A DNA stretch of 51,609 bases from Sphingobium sp. Lineage in GTDB: Bacteria; Pseudomonadota; Alphaproteobacteria; Sphingomonadales; Sphingomonadaceae. The translations under genes were made by a program, and so were the position numbers. The stretch's first letter is position 1; each line of letters opens with the position of its first letter. Location: positions 1-51,609 of the forward strand of contig JAGIAA010000017.1 of NCBI GenBank assembly GCA_017745115.1, written 5' to 3'. Below the pieces are notes generated by a model. The model did no database searches. It was given only the letters and a program-made list of their open reading frames with translations, and had not been told where the DNA came from. Below, one piece after another: positions 25,762 through 33,275 of this stretch.

Positions 25762-26025
25762 ATGTCCGACAGATTCGAAAATGTGAATGGCCTCGCCGAT
25801 CCGGCCCGCATGGCTTTCGCGGTGACGCCCCATGCAACCAACGAGATCGATCCGCTGCCCAAGGCCATCTATGTCGGCACCGGCGGCGATCTCGTGGGCC
25901 GCGCCGCCGGCAGCAGCGCCGACGTCACATTCAAGAACCTTGCCAGCGGCCAGATTCTCGACGTGCGACTGCAATATGTGCGTGCCAGCGGCACGACGGC
26001 GGCCAACCTCGTGGGCCTCGCATGA
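25762..26025 (+). CDS. Spike base protein of the rcc01079 (GTA head-spike) type
   Basis: An 87-residue protein beginning MSDRFENVNGLADPARMAFAV, with AIYVGTGGDL in the middle and a C-terminus VRLQYVRASGTTAANLVGLA. This pattern fits the small family of phage/GTA proteins named after Rhodobacter capsulatus rcc01079 (head-spike base, GhsA). I recognise the pattern but have not run a search. GGGAGG lies upstream of the ATG. Its stop overlaps the start of the spike gene (ATGA), so the two are made together. If correct, it anchors the spike to the capsid. Confidence 0.65.
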   Translation: MSDRFENVNGLADPARMAFAVTPHATNEIDPLPKAIYVGTGGDLVGRAAGSSADVTFKNLASGQILDVRLQYVRASGTTAANLVGLA

Positions 26026-28283
26026 TCCACGGATACGGCTTCGGCTCCTCGCGGCACCGCGCGATCCTGGGCGGGACGCCAACGCCAACGCCCACGCCAA
26101 CTCCGACACCCACGCCGACCTCACCATCGGTCGGCGCCGAATATTTCGACCTGGCCGACGACTTCAGTTCTCCAGCAGGCGTCAATGCGATGACCAGCCG
26201 CGCGCATTGGTCCGGCGCGCTGTCTCAATGGAGCACGGACAACGGCAAGATCCACCAGAACCAGCTCTACGGCAGCGCGGCACCGATCCAGTTTGGCGGC
26301 AGCAACTGGTCGGACTTTGATGTTATCTTCGATTATGAGACGGGCGGCACTGATGCCAGTGGCACCCCCTGGGTAGGTGATCGCCAAAGCTATCAAGTCT
26401 GGTGCAAGGACGCGAACAACTACATCGACATCGCGGCCGATGCCGACAATCACCGCCTGGTTCTGACGGCCTATGTCTCCGGATCAAACGCTGGCACGAA
26501 ATACTTCGTAGATTTGCGCGGTACGGGCGGAGGCGGCAACGTCACCTTCCTGACCAGCGGACAACTCCGCGTTCAGATGAAGTCGAACAGACTGAAAATC
26601 TGGGTCGACGGCAAGGCCCTATTTCCGGCCGGCACCTTCTCTCCGCCTTGGGATTCATGGGATGTCACGAGCCTGATCAGCGCGGGCAACCGGCAGGGCA
26701 AGGTCGGTGCGACGCAGAACACCTATCGCTGGCCAGTGCTCAACGCCATCTCCTGCCGCGCGCTCGATATCCAGTGCGCGAGCATCGACGGCGCGGTCGG
26801 ACGCAAGGCCTATTCTGGCACGGGCGCGAGCGTCGGGACGGTAAGCTACGCAGGCTTCTATAGCGGCGCGCCGGTCTCATGGATCAGCCGCTTGCTGGAC
26901 GCGGCCGATCCCGATGCCGGGCCGATCCTCGGCACGCGCAGCGGGGAAGACGCCAATGGCTGGAAGACCGTCCCCGCAACAGCGGGCGCCGGCAATTACA
27001 GCATCGCCGAGGATCTGCCGCTCGGCGGGCCTTACATCGTCGAGCATGGCTATCTCGACGGAAGCGGCCTGCGGCACACCACGTTGTCGCAACCGACGAT
27101 CGTCGGTTATCGCATCATTTCCTACGGACAGAGTACGTCGGTTGGCCGCGGCGGGTTCGGCAGCTACACAGTGGGCTCGCTTCCCAAGGGTGCCGCTCCG
27201 GTGGCGTCTTACAACGACAATGCCGGTTATGCGTCCGGCTACATGGTCAACGGCGCTGATCCCTATATCGGGGCGGGCAATCTCGCCGCCTTTGCCTTCA
27301 CGAATGCCGGACAGCAGATCGCGGGCGCGCCGATCATCTTCGAAGCCTATGGCGTGCCGGGCACGGCCATTGACGGTCTCAAGAGCGGCAGTTCCGGATG
27401 GACGGCCTTCATGGCGGCTCTGGCGACCCGAAAAGGCGTGATCGAGGGGATGATCTGGGATCAGGGGCAAGGGGATACAGATGCCATCCTGTCGGTGGCC
27501 AACGCCAATATCGCGGCCTATGCAAATACGTTCATGACCGGGATCGTTGCACCGATCCGGACTTATGCCGGCAAGGCCGATCTGCCGATCATCGTGGCCC
27601 ATATGGGCCGCTTCGGCTCGACCACACCGGCCGGCGGGAGCAATCAGGCCGAGTTCGACAGCCTGCGCGACCAGATGCGCAAACTCCAATATGCGCTGAC
27701 CACCGAGGGCGGAGGCTCCGACGCCAATATCCACACGGGCGAGCATCATAATGGCCTGCTCTATGGCGACGCCTACCATCCGACCAGCGCTGCAGCCGGC
27801 GGTTGGGAACGCCTCAACGAACGCGGCGCCTGGTCGGCGATGAAGCACATTCTTGGCCTGAGCGTGCACAGCGGGCGCGGGCCGTCGCCGACCAGCGCGA
27901 CCCGCAGCGGTGCGGTCATCAACGTGCAGGTCGCCATGAACGGCGCCACTTCGCTGTCAGACGTGACGTTCAATACCAACGCCGGCGGCAGTGGCGTCTA
28001 TCCGACGCAACCGGGTAACCGGTTCCGGGGATGGGATTTCTCGACCTCGTCGAGCTTCGGAACGCTGCTGCAGGTCGATAGCTGGGCGATCGGTGCAGAC
28101 GGTCATAGCATCGACTTCACGCTTCATTCGGCGCCCGGTGCGCCGGTCTATATCCGCAACCTCTATGGCGCCGGCTATGACGACAACCGCATGATCCACG
28201 GCGTCTATTCCGGCGCGGATTACGACCGGACGATCCCGATCGAGCCGGTCATGAACGCAAACGGCTATCTGCTGAGCAATTGA
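26022..28283 (+). CDS. Spike/fibre protein with SGNH-esterase-like domain
   Basis: A 753-residue protein. Residues 1-18 look like a short anchor peptide. A Thr-Pro linker (19-33) leads to a beta-rich, lectin-like domain (about 40-250). From about 362 to 625 lies an SGNH-hydrolase-like domain with GQS (Ser371), the WDQGQGDTD block (479-487) and DAYHPT (Asp583, His586), as in sialate O-acetylesterase-type enzymes. The last 130 residues are beta-rich. It has no signal peptide, as expected for a particle component. It probably binds and de-acetylates surface polysaccharide; this is inferred from domain type and its neighbour. The start overlaps the base gene by four bases. Confidence 0.75.
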   Translation: MIHGYGFGSSRHRAILGGTPTPTPTPTPTPTPTSPSVGAEYFDLADDFSSPAGVNAMTSRAHWSGALSQWSTDNGKIHQNQLYGSAAPIQFGGSNWSDFDVIFDYETGGTDASGTPWVGDRQSYQVWCKDANNYIDIAADADNHRLVLTAYVSGSNAGTKYFVDLRGTGGGGNVTFLTSGQLRVQMKSNRLKIWVDGKALFPAGTFSPPWDSWDVTSLISAGNRQGKVGATQNTYRWPVLNAISCRALDIQCASIDGAVGRKAYSGTGASVGTVSYAGFYSGAPVSWISRLLDAADPDAGPILGTRSGEDANGWKTVPATAGAGNYSIAEDLPLGGPYIVEHGYLDGSGLRHTTLSQPTIVGYRIISYGQSTSVGRGGFGSYTVGSLPKGAAPVASYNDNAGYASGYMVNGADPYIGAGNLAAFAFTNAGQQIAGAPIIFEAYGVPGTAIDGLKSGSSGWTAFMAALATRKGVIEGMIWDQGQGDTDAILSVANANIAAYANTFMTGIVAPIRTYAGKADLPIIVAHMGRFGSTTPAGGSNQAEFDSLRDQMRKLQYALTTEGGGSDANIHTGEHHNGLLYGDAYHPTSAAAGGWERLNERGAWSAMKHILGLSVHSGRGPSPTSATRSGAVINVQVAMNGATSLSDVTFNTNAGGSGVYPTQPGNRFRGWDFSTSSSFGTLLQVDSWAIGADGHSIDFTLHSAPGAPVYIRNLYGAGYDDNRMIHGVYSGADYDRTIPIEPVMNANGYLLSN
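26076..26120 (+). repeat. Thr-Pro codon repeat (linker) in the spike gene
   Basis: About seven hexamer units related to acgcca/acgccc/actccg encode alternating Thr-Pro. The near-identical units could slip in steps of six bases and change linker length in frame. Confidence 0.8.
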
Positions 28284-28287
28284 GGTC

Positions 28288-28668
28288 ATGTGGACCTACA
28301 AACAATCGACGGGCGAATTGTTTCGCGACGGCCGCCACCAGGCGCGCGGCTATAGCGGCCGTGAATGGGGCAAGAACAATGCCGCCGCGCAAGCTGCGCC
28401 GGGCATCGGCCCCATTCCCGCGGGGCGCTGGCGGATGGTTGCCATCGAAGACAGTCCCAATGTCGGGCCGCGAACGATCGTCCTGCATGCCGCCGACACC
28501 ACACCGGGCGATGACCGGCACGATGCAACCGGCCGGGGCGCCTTCCGAATCCACGGCGACAGCATCCGCCATCCGGGCAGCGCCAGCCATGGCTGCATCA
28601 TCCTGTCCCGCGCGACGCGGCTCGCGATGTGGCAATCGGGCGATCATGATCTGGAGGTCGTGCCGTGA
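28288..28668 (+). CDS. DUF2778 / L,D-transpeptidase-like protein (putative endolysin)
   Basis: A 126-residue protein matching the DUF2778 pattern: N-terminal WTYKQSTGELFRDG, then PGIGPIPAGRW and the catalytic block FRIHGDS...SHGCIILSR, where the histidine and cysteine of SHGC resemble the L,D-transpeptidase active site. DUF2778 members act on peptidoglycan; the Tlde1 type VI effectors belong to this group. Between a phage-like spike and a holin-like peptide an endolysin role is more likely. There is no signal peptide, fitting export through a holin. It starts four bases after the spike stop codon and overlaps the next gene (GTGA). Confidence 0.75.
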   Translation: MWTYKQSTGELFRDGRHQARGYSGREWGKNNAAAQAAPGIGPIPAGRWRMVAIEDSPNVGPRTIVLHAADTTPGDDRHDATGRGAFRIHGDSIRHPGSASHGCIILSRATRLAMWQSGDHDLEVVP

Positions 28669-28829
28669 GATTGCTCGGCTATCTGAAGGGACGCCTGCAG
28701 GAGCGCAGCAGCTGGGCCGGCATCGGCGCGGCGATCATCGGCGGATCGGCCCTGCCCTCGCCGTTCAGCTGGCTGGCCGTGATCGCCGGCGTCATCGCGA
28801 CGCTGGTGCCGACCAAAGGAGAGCGATGA
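28665..28829 (+). CDS. Holin-like small membrane protein
   Basis: A 54-residue protein starting at GTG 28665, which overlaps the endolysin stop. A charged N-terminus (MRLLGYLKGRLQERSSW) is followed by one or two hydrophobic stretches (about 18-32 and 34-49, with a proline turn) and a charged C-terminus (TKGER). Size, topology and position between endolysin-like and spanin genes fit a phage/GTA holin, which would make membrane holes to release the endolysin. Sequence alone is weak evidence; the gene overlaps its two neighbours by four bases each. Confidence 0.6.
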   Translation: MRLLGYLKGRLQERSSWAGIGAAIIGGSALPSPFSWLAVIAGVIATLVPTKGER

Positions 28830-29269
28830 TGCCGCCAGCCTTGCTCCGCATGCTGCCCTATGCCGCCGCCGTTCTCGCGCTTGCCGCAGCGATCCTGTGG
28901 ACCGATCATCGGGGCTACCACCGCGCCATAGCCGACCGCGATGCCCGCGACGCGAAGCTGCTGGGTCAGGTCCGCGCCGAACTGCGCGGGAGCGAACAGC
29001 GGCTCGCCACATCGATCGCCGGCATCGAGGGCGACTATGAAACGGCCCGCCAGTCCCTCTCCCGCGCCGGCGCAACCCTGCCACCGATCATCCTCAAGGA
29101 AGCCGCCCATGATCCGCGCCTGTCCGATCCCGCTCTTGGTCTTTCTCCCGGCCTGCTCGACGCCATCAACCGCGCCCGTGCGACTGGCGCCTGTGCCGCC
29201 GGCGCTGCCGGCCGCATTGACTGCACCCTGCCCGCCGCTGGGACCACTGCGCAGCCCGGCGATCGCTGA
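28826..29269 (+). CDS. Rz-like inner-membrane spanin
   Basis: A 147-residue protein with one N-terminal transmembrane helix (about 9-25, LPYAAAVLALAAAILW), then a charged helical, coiled-coil-prone region (about 30-85, RDARDAKLLGQVRAELRGSEQ...) and a flexible, Pro/Ala/Gly-rich end. This is the layout of the i-spanin Rz, whose periplasmic part bridges to Rz1 and disrupts the outer membrane at lysis. A second gene starts inside it at 29109 in another frame. The start overlaps the holin-like gene (ATGA). Confidence 0.65.
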   Translation: MMPPALLRMLPYAAAVLALAAAILWTDHRGYHRAIADRDARDAKLLGQVRAELRGSEQRLATSIAGIEGDYETARQSLSRAGATLPPIILKEAAHDPRLSDPALGLSPGLLDAINRARATGACAAGAAGRIDCTLPAAGTTAQPGDR

Positions 29270-29408
29270 ACTGGCGCTGGCAGACGCCCAGACGGCCCTG
29301 GCTTATGCCGACTGCGCCGCGCGTCATGCCGGCGCGGTGAACGCCTATCAGGCAGCTCGCGAGGCGGCGATCGAGTGGAACCAAAAGCCAAGCAACGCAA
29401 TACGTTGA
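29109..29408 (+). CDS. Rz1-like outer-membrane lipoprotein spanin, partly nested in Rz
   Basis: A 99-residue lipoprotein. The signal sequence IPLLVFLPACS contains a lipobox (LPAC, modified Cys16). The first 35 mature residues are very proline-rich (TPSTAPVRLAPVPPALP), as in Rz1; the C-terminal half is a helix. It starts 161 bases inside the Rz-like gene in a different frame and continues 139 bases beyond it. This nested arrangement is the hallmark of two-component spanins (i-spanin plus o-spanin). Confidence 0.65.
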   Translation: MIRACPIPLLVFLPACSTPSTAPVRLAPVPPALPAALTAPCPPLGPLRSPAIAELALADAQTALAYADCAARHAGAVNAYQAAREAAIEWNQKPSNAIR

Positions 29409-29784
29409 ACGGCCGCCAGACAGATCATCCACGCAATCTTAACCGCACATGCCTATTCGCAGCAGAACAAGCCGGAAAGCGGTGCGCTTCGCGCCGCCGA
29501 AGGCTTGTTTCAGCCAAGGGCGCACTGTACAAGGTCGCGCATAAAGTCTGTCCGTCGGCTGGGGAGCGAGCATGAATGAGAAGGGGAGCTCATCGTTCAT
29601 GCCGAGCCCTTGCAGTAACAACGGACGACGCCGGGAAAGCCTGATCTTGATGCCAGCCCATTTCATGCTCGGTTTCTCAGAGTACGCCACGTCGCGCGCG
29701 CCTGCAGAACTTCGCAGCATCTGTCCGCCATCTTTCACCCATATTTGACCCCCTTCGATTCAACATATTTTCCGGAGAGAATTC
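29409..29784. other. Gap of 376 bases after the lysis cassette
   Basis: No convincing gene. A 58-codon frame (29572-29748) follows a GGGGAG but has poor codon bias and no recognisable features. A bipartite hairpin at 29468-29507 is described separately. The last 30 bases before 29785 are AT-rich (TTCAACATATTTTCC) and probably contain the promoter and leader of the EpsD-like gene. Confidence 0.5.
29468..29510 (+). terminator. Bipartite hairpin after the lysis cassette (possible terminator)
   Basis: An outer 6-bp helix (CAAGCC/GGCTTG) and an inner 8-bp helix (GCGGTGCG/CGCGCCGC, one wobble pair, 3-base loop) are separated by an internal loop. TTT follows. It is well placed, 60 bases after the Rz1-like stop, but the T-run is short. 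Confidence 0.5.
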
Positions 29785-30645
29785 ATGTCCAGACTGACGA
29801 GCGTTTCCCTGATCGCGCTCACGTCGCTTTCCCTGGCTCTGGCCGGTTGCCAGAAAAAGGCCGAGGGCCAGGTCGTGGCGGTCGTCAACGGCGAGGAGAT
29901 CACCTCGAACGAGCTCAACAATGAGCTCGCCGAGCTGAACGTTCCGGCCAATGCCGACAAGACGCGCATCCGCGCCGAGGTGCTCCAGCGCATGGTCGAG
30001 CGCCGTCTGCTGGCGCAGGCCGCGAAGGATTCCGGACTGGACCGCGACCCGACCTACATCAACCAGGAGCGCCGCATGAAAGAGCAGCTCCTCGTCAGCA
30101 TGTATGGCAAGAAGGCATTCGATACCGTCGCGGTGCCCGACGCCGCCAAGGTCGACCAATATATCACCTCTCACCCGACGCTCTTCGGTGACCGCACCCG
30201 CTACAAGCTCGACCAGATCGTGTTCGATCCGCCGGCCGATGCCAAGACGCTGCAGCCGCTGACGGACCTGCACAGCATGGCGGACATCGCGGCCTGGCTG
30301 AACAAGCAGGGCATCAAGTTCCAGCGCGGCGGCAACACGATGGACTCCGCCGGCGTGCCGCCGGAAGTCATGGCCCGCATCAAGGCGCTGCCGCCTGGCG
30401 AACCCTTCATCGTGCCCAACAGCGGCAAAATCGTCGCCAGTGTGATCACCGGCAGCGAGCCGGTGGTCGTGCCGGCCGATCAGGCCCGGCCGCTTGCCAC
30501 CCAGGCCATTCGCCGCGAGGAACTGAACAAGATCGGCGAGGAACGGCTGAAGGAAGCCAAGGCCAAGGCCAAGATCGTGTATCAGGCCGGTTACGAGCCG
30601 CCGAAGGCCCCCGCCGCTGCGGGTGCTGCGCCAGCTGCCAAGTAA
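29785..30645 (+). CDS. EpsD-like peptidyl-prolyl isomerase lipoprotein
   Basis: A 286-residue protein with a lipoprotein signal (LALAGC, Cys22) and a SurA-type N-terminal chaperone domain (VVAVVNGEEITSNELNNEL, then VLQRMVERRLLAQAAKDSGL), followed by a short parvulin-like segment (RYKLDQIVF). This layout fits the EpsD family of isomerases found in exopolysaccharide loci. It would act in the periplasm, aiding folding or assembly of export proteins. A glycosyltransferase follows, but a strong terminator separates them. A purine-rich CCGGAGAG precedes the ATG. Confidence 0.75.
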   Translation: MSRLTSVSLIALTSLSLALAGCQKKAEGQVVAVVNGEEITSNELNNELAELNVPANADKTRIRAEVLQRMVERRLLAQAAKDSGLDRDPTYINQERRMKEQLLVSMYGKKAFDTVAVPDAAKVDQYITSHPTLFGDRTRYKLDQIVFDPPADAKTLQPLTDLHSMADIAAWLNKQGIKFQRGGNTMDSAGVPPEVMARIKALPPGEPFIVPNSGKIVASVITGSEPVVVPADQARPLATQAIRREELNKIGEERLKEAKAKAKIVYQAGYEPPKAPAAAGAAPAAK

Positions 30646-30678
30646 GGACAACAGATCGGGCATTTGCCCAACCGGAGA

Positions 30679-30706
30679 GGGGCTGCCGCGCAGGCGGCCC
30701 CTTTTT
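30679..30706 (+). terminator. Rho-independent terminator after the EpsD-like gene
   Basis: A 9-bp stem (GGGGCTGCC/GGCGGCCCC, one T-G pair) and a 5-base loop are followed directly by TTTTT. Textbook form. Confidence 0.88.
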
Positions 30707-30729
30707 CATAAGCGACACATGCTGATCGA

Positions 30730-31926
30730 ATGGCGGATATGCACGGCTTACTGACCTTCATTGCCTGGTGCATCGCCCTGCCCCCGGCATTCCTGCTGCT
30801 CGTGTTCCTCGCGGAATTGCTGGCCGGTACGTTCGGTGCGAGCCGCACGGGGCTCCCGACCCCGCCGCTGACTCGCAAGGTCGCGATCATCATGCCGGCG
30901 CATAACGAGGCGTCCAGCATTGCCCGCTTCATCGAACCGCTGCTGCCGCAACTCGGCGACAAGGTCCGGCTGGTGGTCGTCGCCGACAATTGCTCCGACG
31001 ACACGGCATCGGTTGCGCATGCTGCGGGCGCAACAGTGATCGAACGGCATGACGCGAGGCTCCGCGGCAAGGGGCATGCCCTCGCCTTCGGCCGCGATTG
31101 GCTGGCTCAGGATCCGCCGGATGTGGTGATCGTGCTGGACGCGGACTGCGAGCTCGAAGGCGACAGCCTGGCACAGCTCGCCGAAACGTGCGCCGCAAAG
31201 ACCCGGCCGGTTCAGAGCTGCTACCTGATGCGATCGCGGCCCGGCGACGCGGCGATGGTGCAGATTTCCAACTTCGCTTTCCTCATCAAGAACCTGGTGC
31301 GCCAGCGCGGCGCGGCCAGGATCGGTGCGCCCGCCATTCTTGGCGGCACCGGCATGGCCTTCCCCTGGGCCCTGTTCAAGGATGCACCGCTGGCGACGAG
31401 CCATCTCGTCGAGGACCTGGTGCTCGGCATCGACTTCGCCCGGGCCGGTCATCCCCCGCTGTTCCTGGAACGCGCCAGGACGTGGAGCAGCCCGGCTGCG
31501 CAGGATGCGACCCGCACGCAGCGAACACGCTGGGAGCACGGCTATCTCCAGACAGCGACGCGCGTCACCTTGCCGCTGGTCGGCGAAGGACTAGCGCGCC
31601 GGCGCTGGGGCCTGATCTGGCAGGGGCTGAGCCTCGCCGTGCCGCCGCTCGCCCTGCTGATGATGCTCGGCATCGCGCTGCTGAGCGTGGTCGTCGTGCT
31701 TGCGCTGCTGGGCAGTTCATGGCTGCCGGCGGCCATACTCTTCATCGCAATGGCACTGGCGACGCTTGCGCTCGGCATGGCATGGTCGCGCGAAGGCCGC
31801 ATCGCGATCGGCGGCGCGACGCTGCTGCGCATTCCGCTCTACCTGCTCTGGAAGCTGCCGGTGTATCTTAAGCTGGTGCGCGGCACGCAGAGCGAATGGG
31901 TGCGAACGGAGCGGTCCGCCGAATAG
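30730..31926 (+). CDS. Family 2 glycosyltransferase, membrane type
   Basis: A 398-residue protein with one N-terminal transmembrane helix (about 7-33), a GT-A catalytic domain (about 48-290) and two or three C-terminal helices. The nucleotide-sugar binding IIMPAHNEA, the DxD-type VLDADCE, the acceptor ED (LVEDLVLG) and the QRTRWEHG (Q/RxxRW) motif of processive GT2 enzymes are present. It probably builds an exported polysaccharide. The EpsD-like gene upstream supports an exopolysaccharide role, but no polymerase or export gene lies nearby. Met4 (30739) is an alternative start. Confidence 0.85.
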   Translation: MADMHGLLTFIAWCIALPPAFLLLVFLAELLAGTFGASRTGLPTPPLTRKVAIIMPAHNEASSIARFIEPLLPQLGDKVRLVVVADNCSDDTASVAHAAGATVIERHDARLRGKGHALAFGRDWLAQDPPDVVIVLDADCELEGDSLAQLAETCAAKTRPVQSCYLMRSRPGDAAMVQISNFAFLIKNLVRQRGAARIGAPAILGGTGMAFPWALFKDAPLATSHLVEDLVLGIDFARAGHPPLFLERARTWSSPAAQDATRTQRTRWEHGYLQTATRVTLPLVGEGLARRRWGLIWQGLSLAVPPLALLMMLGIALLSVVVVLALLGSSWLPAAILFIAMALATLALGMAWSREGRIAIGGATLLRIPLYLLWKLPVYLKLVRGTQSEWVRTERSAE

Positions 31927-32032
31927 CGTCCTTCGCCACAGGGCGGAACGAACCCGATTTCCCGCTTGCCTCACCCCGCCTAGCGCGGCTCTAAGGAGCG
32001 CGGGCCGCGCGTGGCCGATGGGAGGGGAGCAC

Positions 32033-33271
32033 ATGGCCGACAACCAGGCAGGCGGAGCCGGCACGATATCGGCGGGACGGAGCTGGCTCGGTTTCCTGCT
32101 CGTGTTGCTCTCGCTCGTGGTCGAAGGCTTCGACCTGCAGGCCGCCAACATGGCCGCGCCCAATATCGTCTCGACGTTCGGCATCACGCGCGCGGACATC
32201 GGCCCGTTGCTGAGCGCCAGCCTCTTCGGGGTCCTGCTCGGCGCGATGTTCCTCGCGCCGCTCGGCGACCGCTTCGGGCGGCGCACAATCATCATCGGAT
32301 CCTGCCTGGCCTATGGCGCCATCTCGCTGATCGCGGCAATGGCCTCCAGCATCATCCAGCTCGTCGCCCTGCGTTTCCTGATCGGCATCGGCATCGGCGC
32401 GGTGTTGCCCAACGCACTGGCGCTGGCCGGCGAAATGGCGCCACGCAAGCTGCTCGCCACGGCGACCAGCCTGATCGGCATCGGCATCACATTCGGCGGG
32501 ACGCTGGCAGGCGCGACCGCGGCGATCCTGTTCAAGATGGGCTATGGCTGGCGCGAAGTTTTCCTGACCGGTGGCGTCCTGCCGCTTTTGATCGCCGCCC
32601 TGCTCTGGCTCGGCTTGCCGGAAAGCCCAGCATTCAGGCACGGCGAAAAGCGGAGCGGCGGCAGCGTCCTGACACTGCTGGCGCCTAACGAGATCGCCCG
32701 GACGTTCGCCATCTGGATCGCCTTCGCACTCGTCCTGATGGTGAACTATCTGCTCACCGGCTGGATTCCGCTCATCATCAACGCGCAGGGCTATTCGGAA
32801 AGCGAGGCGGCCTGGATCGCCACGGCGGGGCATGGCGGCGGCATGATCGGCGGCGTCATCGCGAGCCTGGCACTGGCGCGCTGGCGGTGGCCCGTGGTCA
32901 GCGCCTTGTCGATCCTGGCGGCCCTGTCGATGGTCATGCTGGCAGGCGCCGAGTGGGGTGTCACGGCGCTGACCGCCCTCATCATCATGCAGGGCGCCTT
33001 TACCGTCGGCACGCAGAACGCACTCAATGGCTCCGCCGGCGCAACCTATCCCGCGGAGACGCGTGCGCTCGGCCTCGGATGGGCACTTGGCGTCGGCCGC
33101 ATCGGCTCGGTCATCGGCCCGCTCGCCGGATCCGCGGCGCTGATGCTGGGCTTCAGCGCGCCGCGCGAATTCTTCTTCCTGCCAATCATCCCCCTTCTCA
33201 TCGCGGCCGCGCTGGCCGCCTATCTGGCCCGCGCCACCAAATCCCGAAGCCCCGCCTCTGTAGGAGACTGA
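32033..33271 (+). CDS. MFS transporter, aromatic acid:H+ symporter type
   Basis: A 412-residue, 12-helix major facilitator. The signature LVVEGFDLQAANMAAPNI with Asp near the end of helix 1, and APLGDRFGRR between helices 2 and 3, are typical of the AAHS group (PcaK, BenK, VanK). It starts at ATG 32033 after GGAGGGGA. Only four bases separate it from the amidohydrolase-type decarboxylase, so the pair probably imports and decarboxylates an aromatic acid. The substrate is inferred only as a class. Confidence 0.88.
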   Translation: MADNQAGGAGTISAGRSWLGFLLVLLSLVVEGFDLQAANMAAPNIVSTFGITRADIGPLLSASLFGVLLGAMFLAPLGDRFGRRTIIIGSCLAYGAISLIAAMASSIIQLVALRFLIGIGIGAVLPNALALAGEMAPRKLLATATSLIGIGITFGGTLAGATAAILFKMGYGWREVFLTGGVLPLLIAALLWLGLPESPAFRHGEKRSGGSVLTLLAPNEIARTFAIWIAFALVLMVNYLLTGWIPLIINAQGYSESEAAWIATAGHGGGMIGGVIASLALARWRWPVVSALSILAALSMVMLAGAEWGVTALTALIIMQGAFTVGTQNALNGSAGATYPAETRALGLGWALGVGRIGSVIGPLAGSAALMLGFSAPREFFFLPIIPLLIAAALAAYLARATKSRSPASVGD

Positions 33272-33275
33272 CCCC

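Noticed and set aside
25762..29408. Complete integrated prophage
   Set aside because: No integrase, repressor, terminase, portal, capsid, tail or att-like direct repeats are visible; the flanks are ordinary chromosomal genes.
29439..29738. 99-codon minus-strand frame in the gap after the lysis cassette
   Set aside because: No ribosome binding site, no recognisable features and it includes the bipartite hairpin; coding potential is not convincing.
29572..29748. 58-codon plus-strand frame with GGGGAG upstream
   Set aside because: Poor third-position GC and no pattern; mentioned as intergenic content only.
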